From Streptomyces hokutonensis (GTDB lineage: Bacteria; Actinomycetota; Actinomycetes; Streptomycetales; Streptomycetaceae), in contig NZ_BARG01000002.1 of NCBI RefSeq assembly GCF_000376565.1, forward strand, positions 1 to 64,000: a stretch of DNA of 64,000 bases, given 5' to 3'. Shown one piece after another: positions 24,293 to 33,577 of this stretch. The notes below the pieces were generated by a model that was not told the origin of the DNA, made no database searches, and saw only the letters and a program-made list of their open reading frames with translations. The position numbers and the translations under genes are program-made. Each line of letters starts with the position of its first letter. Within the stretch, counting starts at the first letter, position 1.

Positions 24293-25429
24293 CTACTTAC
24301 CGCAGAACTCCCCCACCACCACCGCCCCCGCGTCCCCCGACCAGTCCCCGTTGAAGTTGAACGCCAGCGAATGGCGGCCGTCCGGCGTCGCCACCACCAC
24401 CGAGGACGAGCCGTGGATACCGCCGTCGTGGCCCCAGAGATGGACACCGCAGGGCAGCTTGATGTCGGAGATGCCGAGGCCGTAGCGCGTGGTCGGGCTG
24501 TCGCCCGCCGGGACCGTCGTCTGCATCTCCTTCAGCTGCCTGGCCGGGAGGAGCTTTCCGCCCAGCAGCGCGCCGTAGAAGCGGTCCAGGTCGGCGGAGC
24601 TGGAGATCATCTCGCCCGCCGACGACGCGATGGACGGGTTCAGCTTCGTGACGTCGTACGTCGGGCCCGTCGTCTCCTCCGCCAGCTTGCTGTAGGCGTG
24701 GCTGCTCGGGCTCGGCATCGTCACCTTCGTGCCGGGGAGTGAAGTCGCCCTCAGGTGAAGGGGGTTGATGATGCGGTCGCGGATCTCCGTCGCGTACGAG
24801 CGGCCGGTGACCTTCTGGACGACCATGCCGGCGAGCACGTAGTTCGTGTTGGAGTAGTGCCACGAGGTGCCCGGCGCGAAGTCCGGCTTGTGGGACATGG
24901 CGATCGCCACCAGGTCGGCCGGGGTCTTCGTGTCGTAACGGTGCTGGAAGAAGCCGTCCTTGGTGAAGTACGCGCGGCCGAAGTCGTCGTCCTGCGTGTA
25001 GTTGTAGATGCCGCTGGTGTGGTTCAGGAGCTGGCGGACGGTGATGTGCGCGCCGTCGTTGCCGTTGCCCTGGACCACGCCAGGCAGCCACTTCTCCACC
25101 GTGTCGTCGAGCGACAGGCGGCCCTCCGCCTCCAGTTGGAGCAGCACCGTCGACACGAAGGCCTTGGTGATGCTGCCGACCCGGTAGCGGTCGTCGGCCG
25201 AACGCGGCTTGCCGGTGCGGAGGTTGCCCACACCGGCGGTCGCCGACCAGGTGGTGCCGCCGTCCCGCACGGTGGCCGTGACGCCGGGTACGCCGTCCTG
25301 CACGGCTGCCTGGATCGCCTGCCGGGTCGCCGCGTGGTCCCCTCCGGCGGGTGCCGCCATCGCGGGACCGGCCACTGCCACCGACAGCGCCACCGCCGTC
25401 GCACCCATCACTACCGCACGAACTGCCAT
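24293..25429 (-). CDS. Secreted serine hydrolase, D-alanyl-D-alanine carboxypeptidase / class C beta-lactamase fold
   Basis: 378-residue exported enzyme. A signal peptide ends near AMA-AP (residue 26). The catalytic motifs are SITK (S86-K89), YSN (Y192-N194) and HDGG (334-337, taking the place of KTG), typical of family S12 (R61-type DD-peptidases and esterases). It acts outside the membrane, probably on peptidoglycan peptides or a related amide/ester. AAGGGGGA lies 6-7 nt before the ATG. The window gives no evidence for beta-lactam resistance. Confidence 0.92.
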   Translation of the reverse strand: MAVRAVVMGATAVALSVAVAGPAMAAPAGGDHAATRQAIQAAVQDGVPGVTATVRDGGTTWSATAGVGNLRTGKPRSADDRYRVGSITKAFVSTVLLQLEAEGRLSLDDTVEKWLPGVVQGNGNDGAHITVRQLLNHTSGIYNYTQDDDFGRAYFTKDGFFQHRYDTKTPADLVAIAMSHKPDFAPGTSWHYSNTNYVLAGMVVQKVTGRSYATEIRDRIINPLHLRATSLPGTKVTMPSPSSHAYSKLAEETTGPTYDVTKLNPSIASSAGEMISSSADLDRFYGALLGGKLLPARQLKEMQTTVPAGDSPTTRYGLGISDIKLPCGVHLWGHDGGIHGSSSVVVATPDGRHSLAFNFNGDWSGDAGAVVVGEFCGK

Positions 25430-25529
25430 GTCTTCCCCCTTCGTTGAGCCCTGTCCAAGGCTCGGTCGGGGGGAGGGACACAGCCGCGCGATACGAAGGT
25501 TGCTCCGCCGTACGCCAGTTGAGTGAGTT

Positions 25530-27305
25530 TCAGCCCTTCTTGAGGATCAGCTCGGTGTTGCGGTCCTTCGCGTCGCCGCCCAGGACCGTGCTGGAGCCCG
25601 GCGCGTTGTAGGAGAGTTCGCGGTAGAGGGCCGCGAGGCCGGTCTGGGTGAGGTCGGAGAAGTCGGTGCGGTGCGGGGCCGCGGACTCGATGAGCGTGGT
25701 GAAGAGGGAGAGCGTGCCGTCCTTGTTGTCCACCAGCTCGATGACCCGGGCGAGTTGGGGATAGTCGACGTGCGAGGCGGTGGAGATCTCCCAGAAGCTG
25801 CGGCCGTCGGGCGCCGAGTGCGGGGTGATGACGTTGCGGTGGATGTGGCCGTTGACCCAGGCCAGCACGTTCGGGTGGCTGCCGAGGAGGGAGACGACCG
25901 CGTTGCCCTCGTAGCGGCGCTCGGTGGGGTGCGCCGGGTCGGGGCGGGTGTTGTCCATCGTCTTGCTGGTGTGGTGGCTGAAGATCACCGCGTACGAGTC
26001 CTTGTTGTCGCGCAGTGTCTTGTCCAGCCACCTCAACTGCGTCGCCCCGATGGACCCTTCGTAGTGGCCGCCCGCGTCCGTGGTGTCGAGGCTGATGCCG
26101 ATCACGTCGTCGGCGATACGGAACGCGTAGTACTGCGTGCCCGCGTCGACGTTCGCGGAGGAGTAGCCGTGCCCGACCGGGCCGAGGCCCTGGTAGGCCG
26201 GGTCGAGGTGGGCCTTGAGGTACTCGGCGGAGGTGTAGGGGGCGCGCTTCTCGTCCGGCGTGATCGAGCGCATGGAGCGCGCGTGGGCCTTGAGGAAGTC
26301 GCGGTAGCCGGAGCCCTTGGGGTCCTTGGCGTCCCGGATCGAGTTCTGCAGCTTCTTCGCCTCGGCCGCCGTCGCGGTCATCAACTTCTTGCCGCCGATG
26401 GCGAGTTCGGTGAGGTACGGGTCCGCGTGCGAGCCGAAGCAGCCGAGCGGGAGCGCGTCGTGGTTGCCGACCGTCGAGTACCAGGGCAGGTTGAGGCCCG
26501 GGCTGCGGACCTCGCGGATCGCGGCGGCCAGGAAGCCCTTGAGATGCGGGAAGCCGACCAGCTTGTCGCCGTCGCGGAGCGTCGAGTCGGGCTGCCAGTA
26601 CAGCTTGAGACCGCTGTTCTGGACGCCCTCGTAGTGGCGCGGGTCACCGGTGTTGGGGGTGAACCGGCCACCGCTCATGATCTTCATGAACCATTCCAGC
26701 TCGGACTTGGCGTTGTTGTCCGTGTTGTCGCCGGTGGTCATCACGAAGTGCAGCGGGGAGCCGGTCACCGGAGCGCCGCGCAGCGCGTTGACCCGCTCGA
26801 CCAGCGAGATCCCGCCCTGCACGGTGAGCGCCTCGTGCGGGCGCCAGGCGTGCTTGTCGGTCGAGCGCAGGTACTCCAGGCGCAGCGGGTGCTGGCTGTC
26901 CATCAGGTGCAGGTCGGTGAACTGCACGAACGACGCGAGTGCCGTACGGCGGCCCGCGCGCCCGGACTTGGCGGCGGCGAGGTCGGCGCGCACGACGCGC
27001 TTCCAGCCGGCGCCGTCGCCGAGGCGGCGGTAGCCGGAGTGGGTGCGCGGGGCGGCGACCGTGGCGAGGGTGGTGCCCTTGGTGTACGGAGCCAGGGGTG
27101 CGGCCGGTGCCACGCGGGAGTGCGCCACGGGCGCCTCGGCGGCGGCATTGGAGGCGTTGGTGGCGTCGGTCGTGGCGGCCTGGCTGTCGGTGGGCCGTAG
27201 GGCGTAACCCACGCCCGCGGAGACGGACACGGCCGCGGTGGCGGCGAGGACGGTACGGCGGTTGACCCCCAGCGCGGAGCTGGCGACAGAGCGTGTGCGC
27301 GACAT
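25530..27305 (-). CDS. Tat-exported metallophosphoesterase
   Basis: 591-residue calcineurin-like phosphoesterase. A Tat signal (NRRTVLAATAAVSVSAG) occupies the first 45 residues from the ATG at 27305; GGGGAG lies 8 nt upstream. An open-frame extension to 27446 adds unrelated basic sequence. Dinuclear metal motifs appear in order: FTDLHLMD, TTGDNTDNN, TVGNHDALP, FSHHT and VNGHIHRN. The length and insertions match the actinobacterial family of large secreted phosphoesterases. The substrate (phosphodiester or phosphomonoester) is unknown; a role in phosphate scavenging is possible but no pho box is evident. Confidence 0.92.
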   Translation of the reverse strand: MSRTRSVASSALGVNRRTVLAATAAVSVSAGVGYALRPTDSQAATTDATNASNAAAEAPVAHSRVAPAAPLAPYTKGTTLATVAAPRTHSGYRRLGDGAGWKRVVRADLAAAKSGRAGRRTALASFVQFTDLHLMDSQHPLRLEYLRSTDKHAWRPHEALTVQGGISLVERVNALRGAPVTGSPLHFVMTTGDNTDNNAKSELEWFMKIMSGGRFTPNTGDPRHYEGVQNSGLKLYWQPDSTLRDGDKLVGFPHLKGFLAAAIREVRSPGLNLPWYSTVGNHDALPLGCFGSHADPYLTELAIGGKKLMTATAAEAKKLQNSIRDAKDPKGSGYRDFLKAHARSMRSITPDEKRAPYTSAEYLKAHLDPAYQGLGPVGHGYSSANVDAGTQYYAFRIADDVIGISLDTTDAGGHYEGSIGATQLRWLDKTLRDNKDSYAVIFSHHTSKTMDNTRPDPAHPTERRYEGNAVVSLLGSHPNVLAWVNGHIHRNVITPHSAPDGRSFWEISTASHVDYPQLARVIELVDNKDGTLSLFTTLIESAAPHRTDFSDLTQTGLAALYRELSYNAPGSSTVLGGDAKDRNTELILKKG

Positions 27306-27557
27306 GGCGCGATCTCCCCGAGTACGAACTGCGTCGGCAGTGGTCGCGGGTGTTCGCGTCGACCGGTTTTCGATCGCGGTCGCGAACTGCCCGCTCGTAC
27401 TGGATGCTTGGCATCGGGGATGACCTGCGCGTAAACGAGGCGGCAACGTGTAGCGCCGATCACCGTACGTGGATCTTGGCGCCCCCTGTGCGTTCGTGAA
27501 CGCTCGTCGAGCCGCCGGGAGGCGGCTACTCAGCGTTCATCTGCCGGGGTACTGAAG

Positions 27558-28016
27558 CTATTCCGGGACGCGTTCGACCCGTCCTACGGCCGGCCGCTCG
27601 CGCCACAGCCGCAGCGCGATGTCGATCAGCGGGACCCGGCGCAGGGCCGACACGTCGTCCAGCGGGTGCCAGGCGGCCATGTCGGTGGAGCCGCCGATCT
27701 CGTTGCGGAGCTCGCCGCCGACGATCCGGGCCTCGTACACGAGTCGGAGGCCCTGGTGGTCGACCTTGCGTCCGTAGCTCCAGGGAAGGACGTGGTGGTT
27801 GGAGTCCATGCCGAGGAGGCCGGTGACCTCGATGTGGTAGCCGGTCTCCTCCTCCAGCTCGCGTACGACCGTGTCGTTGGGGTGCTCGCCGTGGTCCATG
27901 CCGCCGCCGGGTAGGACCCACTCGTATCCCCCGCCGTCGGCGGGCGAGCGGGCCAGCAGGAGTTGTCCGTCCCGGACGCAGACGGCGTAGGCGGCGACCC
28001 TCAGCTTTTTGCGCAT
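27558..28016 (-). CDS. NUDIX hydrolase
   Basis: 152-residue pyrophosphohydrolase. The Nudix box is complete: GGGMDHGEHPNDTVVRELEEETGY, residues about 37-60, with the metal-binding REExEE core as RELEEE. It removes a nucleoside-diphosphate-linked moiety; the substrate is unknown. Its start lies 16 nt inside the upstream PNPOx-like gene, so it is probably co-transcribed with it and the VOC gene. No clear ribosome site is visible because this stretch is also coding. Confidence 0.9.
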   Translation of the reverse strand: MRKKLRVAAYAVCVRDGQLLLARSPADGGGYEWVLPGGGMDHGEHPNDTVVRELEEETGYHIEVTGLLGMDSNHHVLPWSYGRKVDHQGLRLVYEARIVGGELRNEIGGSTDMAAWHPLDDVSALRRVPLIDIALRLWRERPAVGRVERVPE

Positions 28017-28993
28017 CTGGAGACGTTAGGTGGTCTGTGGGAAGGGCCGCAATGTGAATTCTTTCGGGTGCCGCGCCGTTGGGGCCGGTCGCGCCCGCGC
28101 GGCGGGGTTGGGTTGGCCGGGGAGTATTCGGGGGGCGACCAGCGCAGGGGGAGTGCGGCGGGGGTCTCTATGGCCTCGGTGAGGGTGAAGCGGACTCTGC
28201 GTTCGCCGTTCTCCGCGAACTCCGTCCTTGCCTCGCCGGTTAGTTGGAGGGTCGTGCCCGTCGTCCAGTCGAGGAAGAGGAGGCCCGCGCGCGGGTCGGC
28301 GAGGATGTTGCCGAGGCTCAGGAACATCGCGTTGCCCGGGTAGTCCGGCCAGATCAGCTCTCTGGGTGAAACGGCTTGTACGAAGCCGGGGTTGCCGCCC
28401 CGGTGGCTGGCGTCGGCGCCCTGTTCGTGGACGGTGGCGAGGAAGAAGGTGTCGGCCGCCGCGATGAACTCGGCCTGGGTCGAGGTCAGTTCACGGCCGT
28501 GGCGGGCGGCGGCCGGCACTCGGTCCGCGAGCGTCTCGTACGACTCTCTCCGCTGGATGTATTTGGGGCAGTTGGAGAACACCCGCTCCGCCTCGATCGC
28601 GAACCCCCGTGCGGTGGACCGGAGTCGGCCGTCGACTCGCATACGGCGGCGGGTGCGGGGGTCGAGGGCGATCGTGCCGACCGTCAGGTCCCGTGCGTCG
28701 GTGAGGGCCGGGGTGAGGGGGTCGGGCGGGCGTGTGCCGCCGGTGACCGAGATCTGGTGGGGGCCTGTCGCCCGTACGAAACCGGGTGGGCCGGTGAGCG
28801 GGGAGGCCCAGACCCGGTCCGTCGCCGGGTCGGCGGCGCCCAGGATCAGGAGGGGCTGGAGTTCGAGGAAGGCGGCGGCCACCGGCTTGATGCCCTGGCC
28901 GATGATCTGGCCGACGTGGTCGGCGATGTCGCGTACCCCTGCCCGGTCCTGCACGGCACGGGATCCCGCGTGGTACGTCTGCATGGCGGCCAT
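28001..28993 (-). CDS. Pyridoxamine 5'-phosphate oxidase-related flavin-binding protein
   Basis: 330-residue protein with a split-barrel flavin-binding core of the PNPOx-related family (about 185-290: ADTFFLATVHEQGADASHRGGNPGFVQ and GNILADPRAGLLFLDW). The N-terminal third is an additional barrel-like domain. The final 35 or so residues, after PPEYSPANP, are Arg/Pro-rich and unlike the rest; they overlap the start of the NUDIX gene and look like readthrough past a lost stop. The ATG is 2 nt after the VOC stop, so the two genes are coupled. Probably a flavin- or F420-dependent reductase; substrate unknown. Confidence 0.82.
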   Translation of the reverse strand: MAAMQTYHAGSRAVQDRAGVRDIADHVGQIIGQGIKPVAAAFLELQPLLILGAADPATDRVWASPLTGPPGFVRATGPHQISVTGGTRPPDPLTPALTDARDLTVGTIALDPRTRRRMRVDGRLRSTARGFAIEAERVFSNCPKYIQRRESYETLADRVPAAARHGRELTSTQAEFIAAADTFFLATVHEQGADASHRGGNPGFVQAVSPRELIWPDYPGNAMFLSLGNILADPRAGLLFLDWTTGTTLQLTGEARTEFAENGERRVRFTLTEAIETPAALPLRWSPPEYSPANPTPPRGRDRPQRRGTRKNSHCGPSHRPPNVSRCAKS

Positions 28994-28995
28994 GG

Positions 28996-29445
28996 CTAGA
29001 AGAAGCCGCAGGTCGGGGCTTCGGCGTGTGGGGCCGGGGCGTGTTCGGCGCCGCTCGGCACGGAGATCTCCAGGCGGGTGCCGTCGGGGTCGTGGAAGAA
29101 GATGCCGCCGGAGGCCGCGCCCTCGCGATGGGCGACCACGCCCTCGTACGCGAAGTCGGCGCCGTAGGCCTTGAGTGCCGCCTCGTAGCGCTCGACCTGC
29201 TCGACCGAGTCGGCCGCGAAGGCGAGGTGGTGGAGGCCTGCGTGGCCGGCGCCGTACGGGCCCTGCGCCTGCTGCCAGAGGGTGAGGACGGGGTGGTCGC
29301 CGCCGTCGCCGAGGTACGCGTACCGGCGGTCGTCGTCCTCCTTGCCCTCGGCGAGCAGCGTGAAGCCGAGGACGTCCCGGTAGAAGGCGAGCGAGCGGTC
29401 GAGGTCAGTGACGTTCAGGCCGATGTGGCCGGCGTGCAGGGTCAT
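28996..29445 (-). CDS. VOC family (glyoxalase/dioxygenase fold) protein
   Basis: 149-residue VOC-fold protein with two beta-alpha-beta-beta-beta units: MTLHAGHIGLNVTDLDRS at the start and HHLAFAADSVEQ / FFHDPDGTRLEIS later. His8, His72 and Glu123-type metal ligands are plausible, so it may be a small metalloenzyme (glyoxalase- or dioxygenase-like) or a resistance protein. GAGGAGG precedes the ATG. It is divergent from a CGNR regulator with a shared complex operator, so it is probably that regulator's main target. Confidence 0.88.
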   Translation of the reverse strand: MTLHAGHIGLNVTDLDRSLAFYRDVLGFTLLAEGKEDDDRRYAYLGDGGDHPVLTLWQQAQGPYGAGHAGLHHLAFAADSVEQVERYEAALKAYGADFAYEGVVAHREGAASGGIFFHDPDGTRLEISVPSGAEHAPAPHAEAPTCGFF

Positions 29446-29459
29446 GAAAAAGCCCTCCT

Positions 29460-29540
29460 CTGATCTAACCGTTGTCGATGACGTTAATGGTTAGAATCGA
29501 GAGGGTCAACCGGTCACGTACTCTTGACCGGTTAGATCAG
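29460..29540. promoter_or_regulatory. Divergent operator between VOC gene and CGNR regulator
   Basis: A 12-bp outer inverted repeat CTGATCTAACCG (29460-29471) / CGGTTAGATCAG (29529-29540) brackets two further half-sites: GGTTAGA at 29489-29495 and the near-palindrome TCAACCGGTCA at 29506-29516. Four CTAACC/GGTTAG-type half-sites in 81 bp suggest cooperative binding, most simply by the adjacent CGNR protein. Confidence 0.6.
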
Positions 29541-29553
29541 AAGGGACACCTCC

Positions 29554-30096
29554 GTGACCACCACCCCCGACCCCCGCCCGCTCCTCGGCGAACCGCTCGC
29601 GCTCGATCTGCTCAACACGCGGTGGATGAAGGACGGGGTCGTGCAGGATCTGCTCTCCGGCTCCCGCGGGCTCGCGGTATGGCTCGGCTCGGCCGGGCTC
29701 GGCGAGCGGTTCGAGGCGAACCCGATCACCCTGGCGCACACCAAGATCGCGCGCGACGCGCTCCGCGCGGTGGTGGACGGTTCGCTCGCACAAGGCGCGG
29801 AGAACCTCGACCTCGTCCTCGACCAGGGACGGATCCGGGCCACGCTCACCGCCGACGGCCCCGGCGAGATCCCCGAGTTCGACGACCCCCGCTGGGGACC
29901 GGGCTGGCTCGCCGCGCGCAACTACCTGGAGTTGCTCGCCGCCGCCCCCGACCGCATCCGCCGCTGCGCCCACGAGGCGTGCATCCTGCACTTCTACGAC
30001 ACGTCGAGGAACGGCACCCGCCGCTGGTGCTCGATGGCGGCCTGCGGCAACCGCGCGAAGGCGTCCCGCCACTACACGCGCGTCAAGGAGTCCTGA
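29554..30096 (+). CDS. ABATE-CGNR zinc-finger transcriptional regulator
   Basis: 180-residue putative regulator. The N-terminal ABATE domain (about 5-130: LLGEPLALDLLNT) is a putative ligand-sensing, stress-related module. The C-terminal CGNR zinc finger reads CAHEACILHFYDTSRNGTRRWCSMAACGNRAKASRHYTR: Cys, Cys, Cys and the CGNR core, expected to bind DNA. The GTG at 29554 has AAGGGA 7 nt upstream. Divergent to the VOC gene with shared repeats, which suggests autoregulation and control of the VOC/PNPOx/NUDIX operon. The ligand is unknown. Confidence 0.9.
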   Translation: MTTTPDPRPLLGEPLALDLLNTRWMKDGVVQDLLSGSRGLAVWLGSAGLGERFEANPITLAHTKIARDALRAVVDGSLAQGAENLDLVLDQGRIRATLTADGPGEIPEFDDPRWGPGWLAARNYLELLAAAPDRIRRCAHEACILHFYDTSRNGTRRWCSMAACGNRAKASRHYTRVKES

Positions 30097-30109
30097 ACCC
30101 CCACCCGGA

Positions 30110-30127
30110 TATGGGGTTTTCCCCATA
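30110..30127. terminator. Short hairpin between CGNR and subtilase genes
   Basis: TATGGGG (30110-30116) pairs with CCCCATA (30121-30127) around a TTTT loop. It may terminate the CGNR gene or be an operator for the protease promoter; no clean T-run follows. No other element is seen in 30128-30225. Confidence 0.45.
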
Positions 30128-30225
30128 CATCCATATCGATTCGGTCAACACTTCCCAAACAACTGTCCCTTGGGTAAAGCTGTGCGCTCGTCCGGCACTG
30201 GATTCTTCACCTACAAGGGATGCCG

Positions 30226-33200
30226 ATGACCCTCACCCCCAAGAGACGCGTGGCCCGAATAACCGCGGCCGCCGGTCTCGTCGCCGCGCTCTCCGCGGCC
30301 GGGCCGATACCCATGGCCTTCTCCGCCGACGCCCCGTCCACCACCGCGCCCACGGACGGGACCGTCAAGTCCGCCGCCGCGAAGCTCGGTTCGGACGACG
30401 CCGATCTGCTCGCCACGGCCAAGGCCGACGGCGACAAGAACGTCACGATGATGATCGCGACCGCTCCGGGCCAGACCGAGCAGGTCGCCGACCAGCTGGA
30501 CGCGGTCAAGGGCGGCTCGGTGGGCCGTACTTACGACAAGCTCGGCTACGTCCGCGCCACCGTCCCGACGGGCAAGGCCGATTCGGCGATCGCCGCCGCC
30601 GCGAAGCTGTCCTCCGTCCACGCGATCGACCTGCGCCAGGAGATCGCGCTCGACGACCCGACCCCGAGCGCGGACACCGCGAAGGGCGCCGCCACAGCGA
30701 CGAAGACCGTCACCTACTCGGGGCCCAGCAAGACCACCCCCGCCGAGAACCCGTACAACCCGTCCTTCGAGACGGGCGCCGTCGACTTCGTGAAGAAGAA
30801 CCCGAAGGCGGACGGCCGCGGCATCACCATCGGCATCCTCGACTCCGGCGTCGACCTCGGCCACCCGGCCCTGCAGAAGACCACCACCGGCGAGCGCAAG
30901 ATCGTGGACTGGGTCACCTCGACCGACCCGATCAACGACGGCGACCAGACCTGGCGCCCGATGATCACGCCCGTGGCCGGCCCGACCTTCACCTACGGCG
31001 GCTCGACCTGGACGGCGCCGACGGGGTCGTACGAGATCAGCACGTTCAGGGAGTCGTACACCACCGGCGGTGACGCGAAGGGCGACGCGAACCGGGACGG
31101 TGACACCACCGACTCGTGGGGCGTGCTCTACGACCCGGCGGCCGGCACGGTGACGGTCGACCTGAACAACAACCACGACTTCGGCGACGACACGCCGATG
31201 AAGCCGTACAAGGACGGGTACCAGATCGGCTACTTCGGTACCGACAACCCGGCGACGGACGTCGTCGAGCGGCAGCCGTTCGTGGTGCAGATCCGCAAGG
31301 ACGTACCCATGGACCCATACGGCGGGTCGTGGGTCGGCAAGACCGCCGACTTCGTCAACATCGGCGTCATCGAGTCCGAGCACGGCACCCACGTCGCCGG
31401 TATCACCGCGGCGAACGGCCTGTTCGGCGGCAAGATGAACGGCGCGGCCCCGGGCGCGAAGATCGTCTCCTCGCGCGCCTGCACCTGGACCGGCGGCTGC
31501 ACCAACGTGGCGCTCACCGAGGGCATGATCGACCTCGTCGCCAACCGCGGTGTCGACATCGTCAACATGTCGATCGGCGGTCTGCCCGCGCTGAACGACG
31601 GCAACAACGCGCGCGCCGAGCTGTACACGCGGCTCATCGACACCTACGGCGTGCAGCTCGTGATCTCGGCCGGCAACTCCGGTCCGGGCGCCAACACGAT
31701 CGGCGACCCCGGCCTGGCCGACAAGGTGATCTCGGTCGGCGCGGCCATCTCCAAGGAGACCTGGGCCTCCAACTACGGCTCGCAGGTGGAGCGGAAGTAC
31801 CAGCTGCTGCCGTTCTCCTCGCGCGGCCCGCGTGAGGACGGCGGCTTCACGCCGACGCTCGTCGCGCCCGGCGCCTCGATCAACTCCACCCAGACCTGGC
31901 TGCCGGGCTCCCCGGTCGCCGAGGCGGGCTACACCCTGCCGGCCGGCTACTCGATGCTCCAGGGCACCTCGATGGCCTCCCCGCAGGCCGCGGGCGCCTC
32001 GGCGCTGCTGCTGAGCGCCGCCAAGCAGAAGCACATCGCCCTCACCCCGGCGACGCTGCGCACGGCGCTGACCTCAACGGCCCATCACATCAAGGGTGTT
32101 CAGGCCTACGAGGAGGGCGCGGGCCTCATCGACATCGTGGACGCGTGGGAGTCCATCAGGGACGGCGCCACCGCCCACGAGTACGCGGTCAAGGCTCCCG
32201 TCGACACCGCGATCGACTACGCGCTGAAGACCCCGGGCTTCGGTACGGGACTCTACGACCGCGAGGGCGGCCTCAAGGCCGGCGCGAAGAAGACGTACGA
32301 CGTCGTCATCACGCGAACCACCGGTGCGGACAAGGCCGTTCGGCACGAGCTGAGCATCGCGAACAACGCCGGCGGCACCTTCCGGATCGTCGGCTCCGAC
32401 GAGGTCAAGCTCCCGCTGAACCAGCCGGTGACCGTCAAGGTGCAGGCGGCGCCGAAGAGTTCGGGCATCAAGAGCGCGATCCTCGAGGTCGACGACCCGA
32501 AGACCGAGGGCCTCGACAAGCAGATCCTCGCCACGGTCGTGGTCTCCACTCCCGTCAACTACACCTTCTCCAAGTCGAGTTCGGTGCAGCGCAACAGCAC
32601 GCAGTCGTACTTCGTGACCGTCCCCGAGGGCGCCAAGGCCTTCGAGGTCGCGATCAGCGGGCTGAAGGACAAGAGCCAGACGCGGTTCATCTCGATCCAC
32701 CCGTACGGCGTTCCGGTCGAGGACACCGGCACCCCGTACTGCTACAACAACTACCTCGACGGCAACGGCTGCAAGCCCGACGTGCGCTCGTACGCCGACC
32801 CGCAGGCCGGTGTCTGGGAGATCGAGGTCGAGTCGCGCCGCACCTCGCCGCTGCTCGACAACCCGTACAAGCTGGACGCCACCGTGCTCGGCGCGGCCTT
32901 CGACCCGGAGACCGTGACCGTGCCCGAGGCCAAGGTCGGCGTCCCGGCCACCGCCTCGTGGAAGGTGACCAACAAGTTCGCGGCGCTGGACGGCACGCTG
33001 AAGGGCGGCCCGCTCGGTTCCTCGCTGACCGCGCGGCCCACCATCACCGAGGGCGTCACCCAGACCACCACGGTCGACGTGCCCGCCGGCGCCACCTCGC
33101 TGGACGTGTCCATCGGCAACGTCTCGGACACGGCGGCGGACCTGGACCTGACGGTGAAGAACGCCGCCGGTACGGTCGTCGGCCAGTCCGCCGACGGCGA

Positions 33201-33519
33201 CTCGGAGGAGGCGGTCTCGGTCGCCAACCCGGCCGCCGGGACCTACACCGTCGAGGTCGCGGGCTACTCGGTGCCGTCCGGGTCGACCGCGTACGACTAC
33301 CTGGACGTGTTCTACTCGGCCGCGCTCGGCACGGTCACCGTCGACGACTCGACGCCGGTCAAGCTCGCGACGGGCGCCTCGGCGACCGTCTCCGGCAGCG
33401 TCACCGCCCTCGCGGCGGCTCCGGCGGGCCGTGAGTTCTTCGGCCGGGTCCAGCTGGTCAACGCCCACGGCACGGTCGCGGGCCTGGGCAGCGTGAAGAT
33501 CGAGAAGGTCACGTCGTAG
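30226..33519 (+). CDS. Secreted subtilisin-like serine protease (S8) with C-terminal accessory domains
   Basis: 1097-residue exported protease. A signal peptide occupies about residues 1-33 (KRRVARITAAAGLVAALSAAG). A propeptide follows, then the S8 catalytic domain with D206 (ILDSGVDLGHP), H389 (GTHVAGI) and S582 (GTSMASP). The wide D-to-H spacing indicates an insertion within the catalytic domain. The last 400 residues form beta-rich repeats ending in a PPC-like domain (DVSIGNVSDTAADLDLTVKN). It degrades extracellular protein. Choosing the ATG at 30226 over 30220 places AAGGG at the best distance. A bidirectional hairpin follows the stop. Confidence 0.93.
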   Translation: MTLTPKRRVARITAAAGLVAALSAAGPIPMAFSADAPSTTAPTDGTVKSAAAKLGSDDADLLATAKADGDKNVTMMIATAPGQTEQVADQLDAVKGGSVGRTYDKLGYVRATVPTGKADSAIAAAAKLSSVHAIDLRQEIALDDPTPSADTAKGAATATKTVTYSGPSKTTPAENPYNPSFETGAVDFVKKNPKADGRGITIGILDSGVDLGHPALQKTTTGERKIVDWVTSTDPINDGDQTWRPMITPVAGPTFTYGGSTWTAPTGSYEISTFRESYTTGGDAKGDANRDGDTTDSWGVLYDPAAGTVTVDLNNNHDFGDDTPMKPYKDGYQIGYFGTDNPATDVVERQPFVVQIRKDVPMDPYGGSWVGKTADFVNIGVIESEHGTHVAGITAANGLFGGKMNGAAPGAKIVSSRACTWTGGCTNVALTEGMIDLVANRGVDIVNMSIGGLPALNDGNNARAELYTRLIDTYGVQLVISAGNSGPGANTIGDPGLADKVISVGAAISKETWASNYGSQVERKYQLLPFSSRGPREDGGFTPTLVAPGASINSTQTWLPGSPVAEAGYTLPAGYSMLQGTSMASPQAAGASALLLSAAKQKHIALTPATLRTALTSTAHHIKGVQAYEEGAGLIDIVDAWESIRDGATAHEYAVKAPVDTAIDYALKTPGFGTGLYDREGGLKAGAKKTYDVVITRTTGADKAVRHELSIANNAGGTFRIVGSDEVKLPLNQPVTVKVQAAPKSSGIKSAILEVDDPKTEGLDKQILATVVVSTPVNYTFSKSSSVQRNSTQSYFVTVPEGAKAFEVAISGLKDKSQTRFISIHPYGVPVEDTGTPYCYNNYLDGNGCKPDVRSYADPQAGVWEIEVESRRTSPLLDNPYKLDATVLGAAFDPETVTVPEAKVGVPATASWKVTNKFAALDGTLKGGPLGSSLTARPTITEGVTQTTTVDVPAGATSLDVSIGNVSDTAADLDLTVKNAAGTVVGQSADGDSEEAVSVANPAAGTYTVEVAGYSVPSGSTAYDYLDVFYSAALGTVTVDDSTPVKLATGASATVSGSVTALAAAPAGREFFGRVQLVNAHGTVAGLGSVKIEKVTS

Positions 33520-33540
33520 CACCACGTACGACAACAGACG

Positions 33541-33572
33541 GGGCGGGCGTCCGTGCGGGCGCCCGCCCTTCT
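33541..33572. terminator. Terminator between subtilase and convergent anti-sigma-like gene
   Basis: GGGCGGGCG (33541-33549) pairs with CGCCCGCCC (33560-33568), followed by TTCT. Five bases separate its tail from the stop of the convergent gene. Confidence 0.75.
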
Positions 33573-33577
33573 CGCTG

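Noticed and set aside
24293..25429. Beta-lactamase resistance gene
   Set aside because: Motifs fit family S12 DD-peptidases/esterases generally; there is no evidence for beta-lactam hydrolysis.
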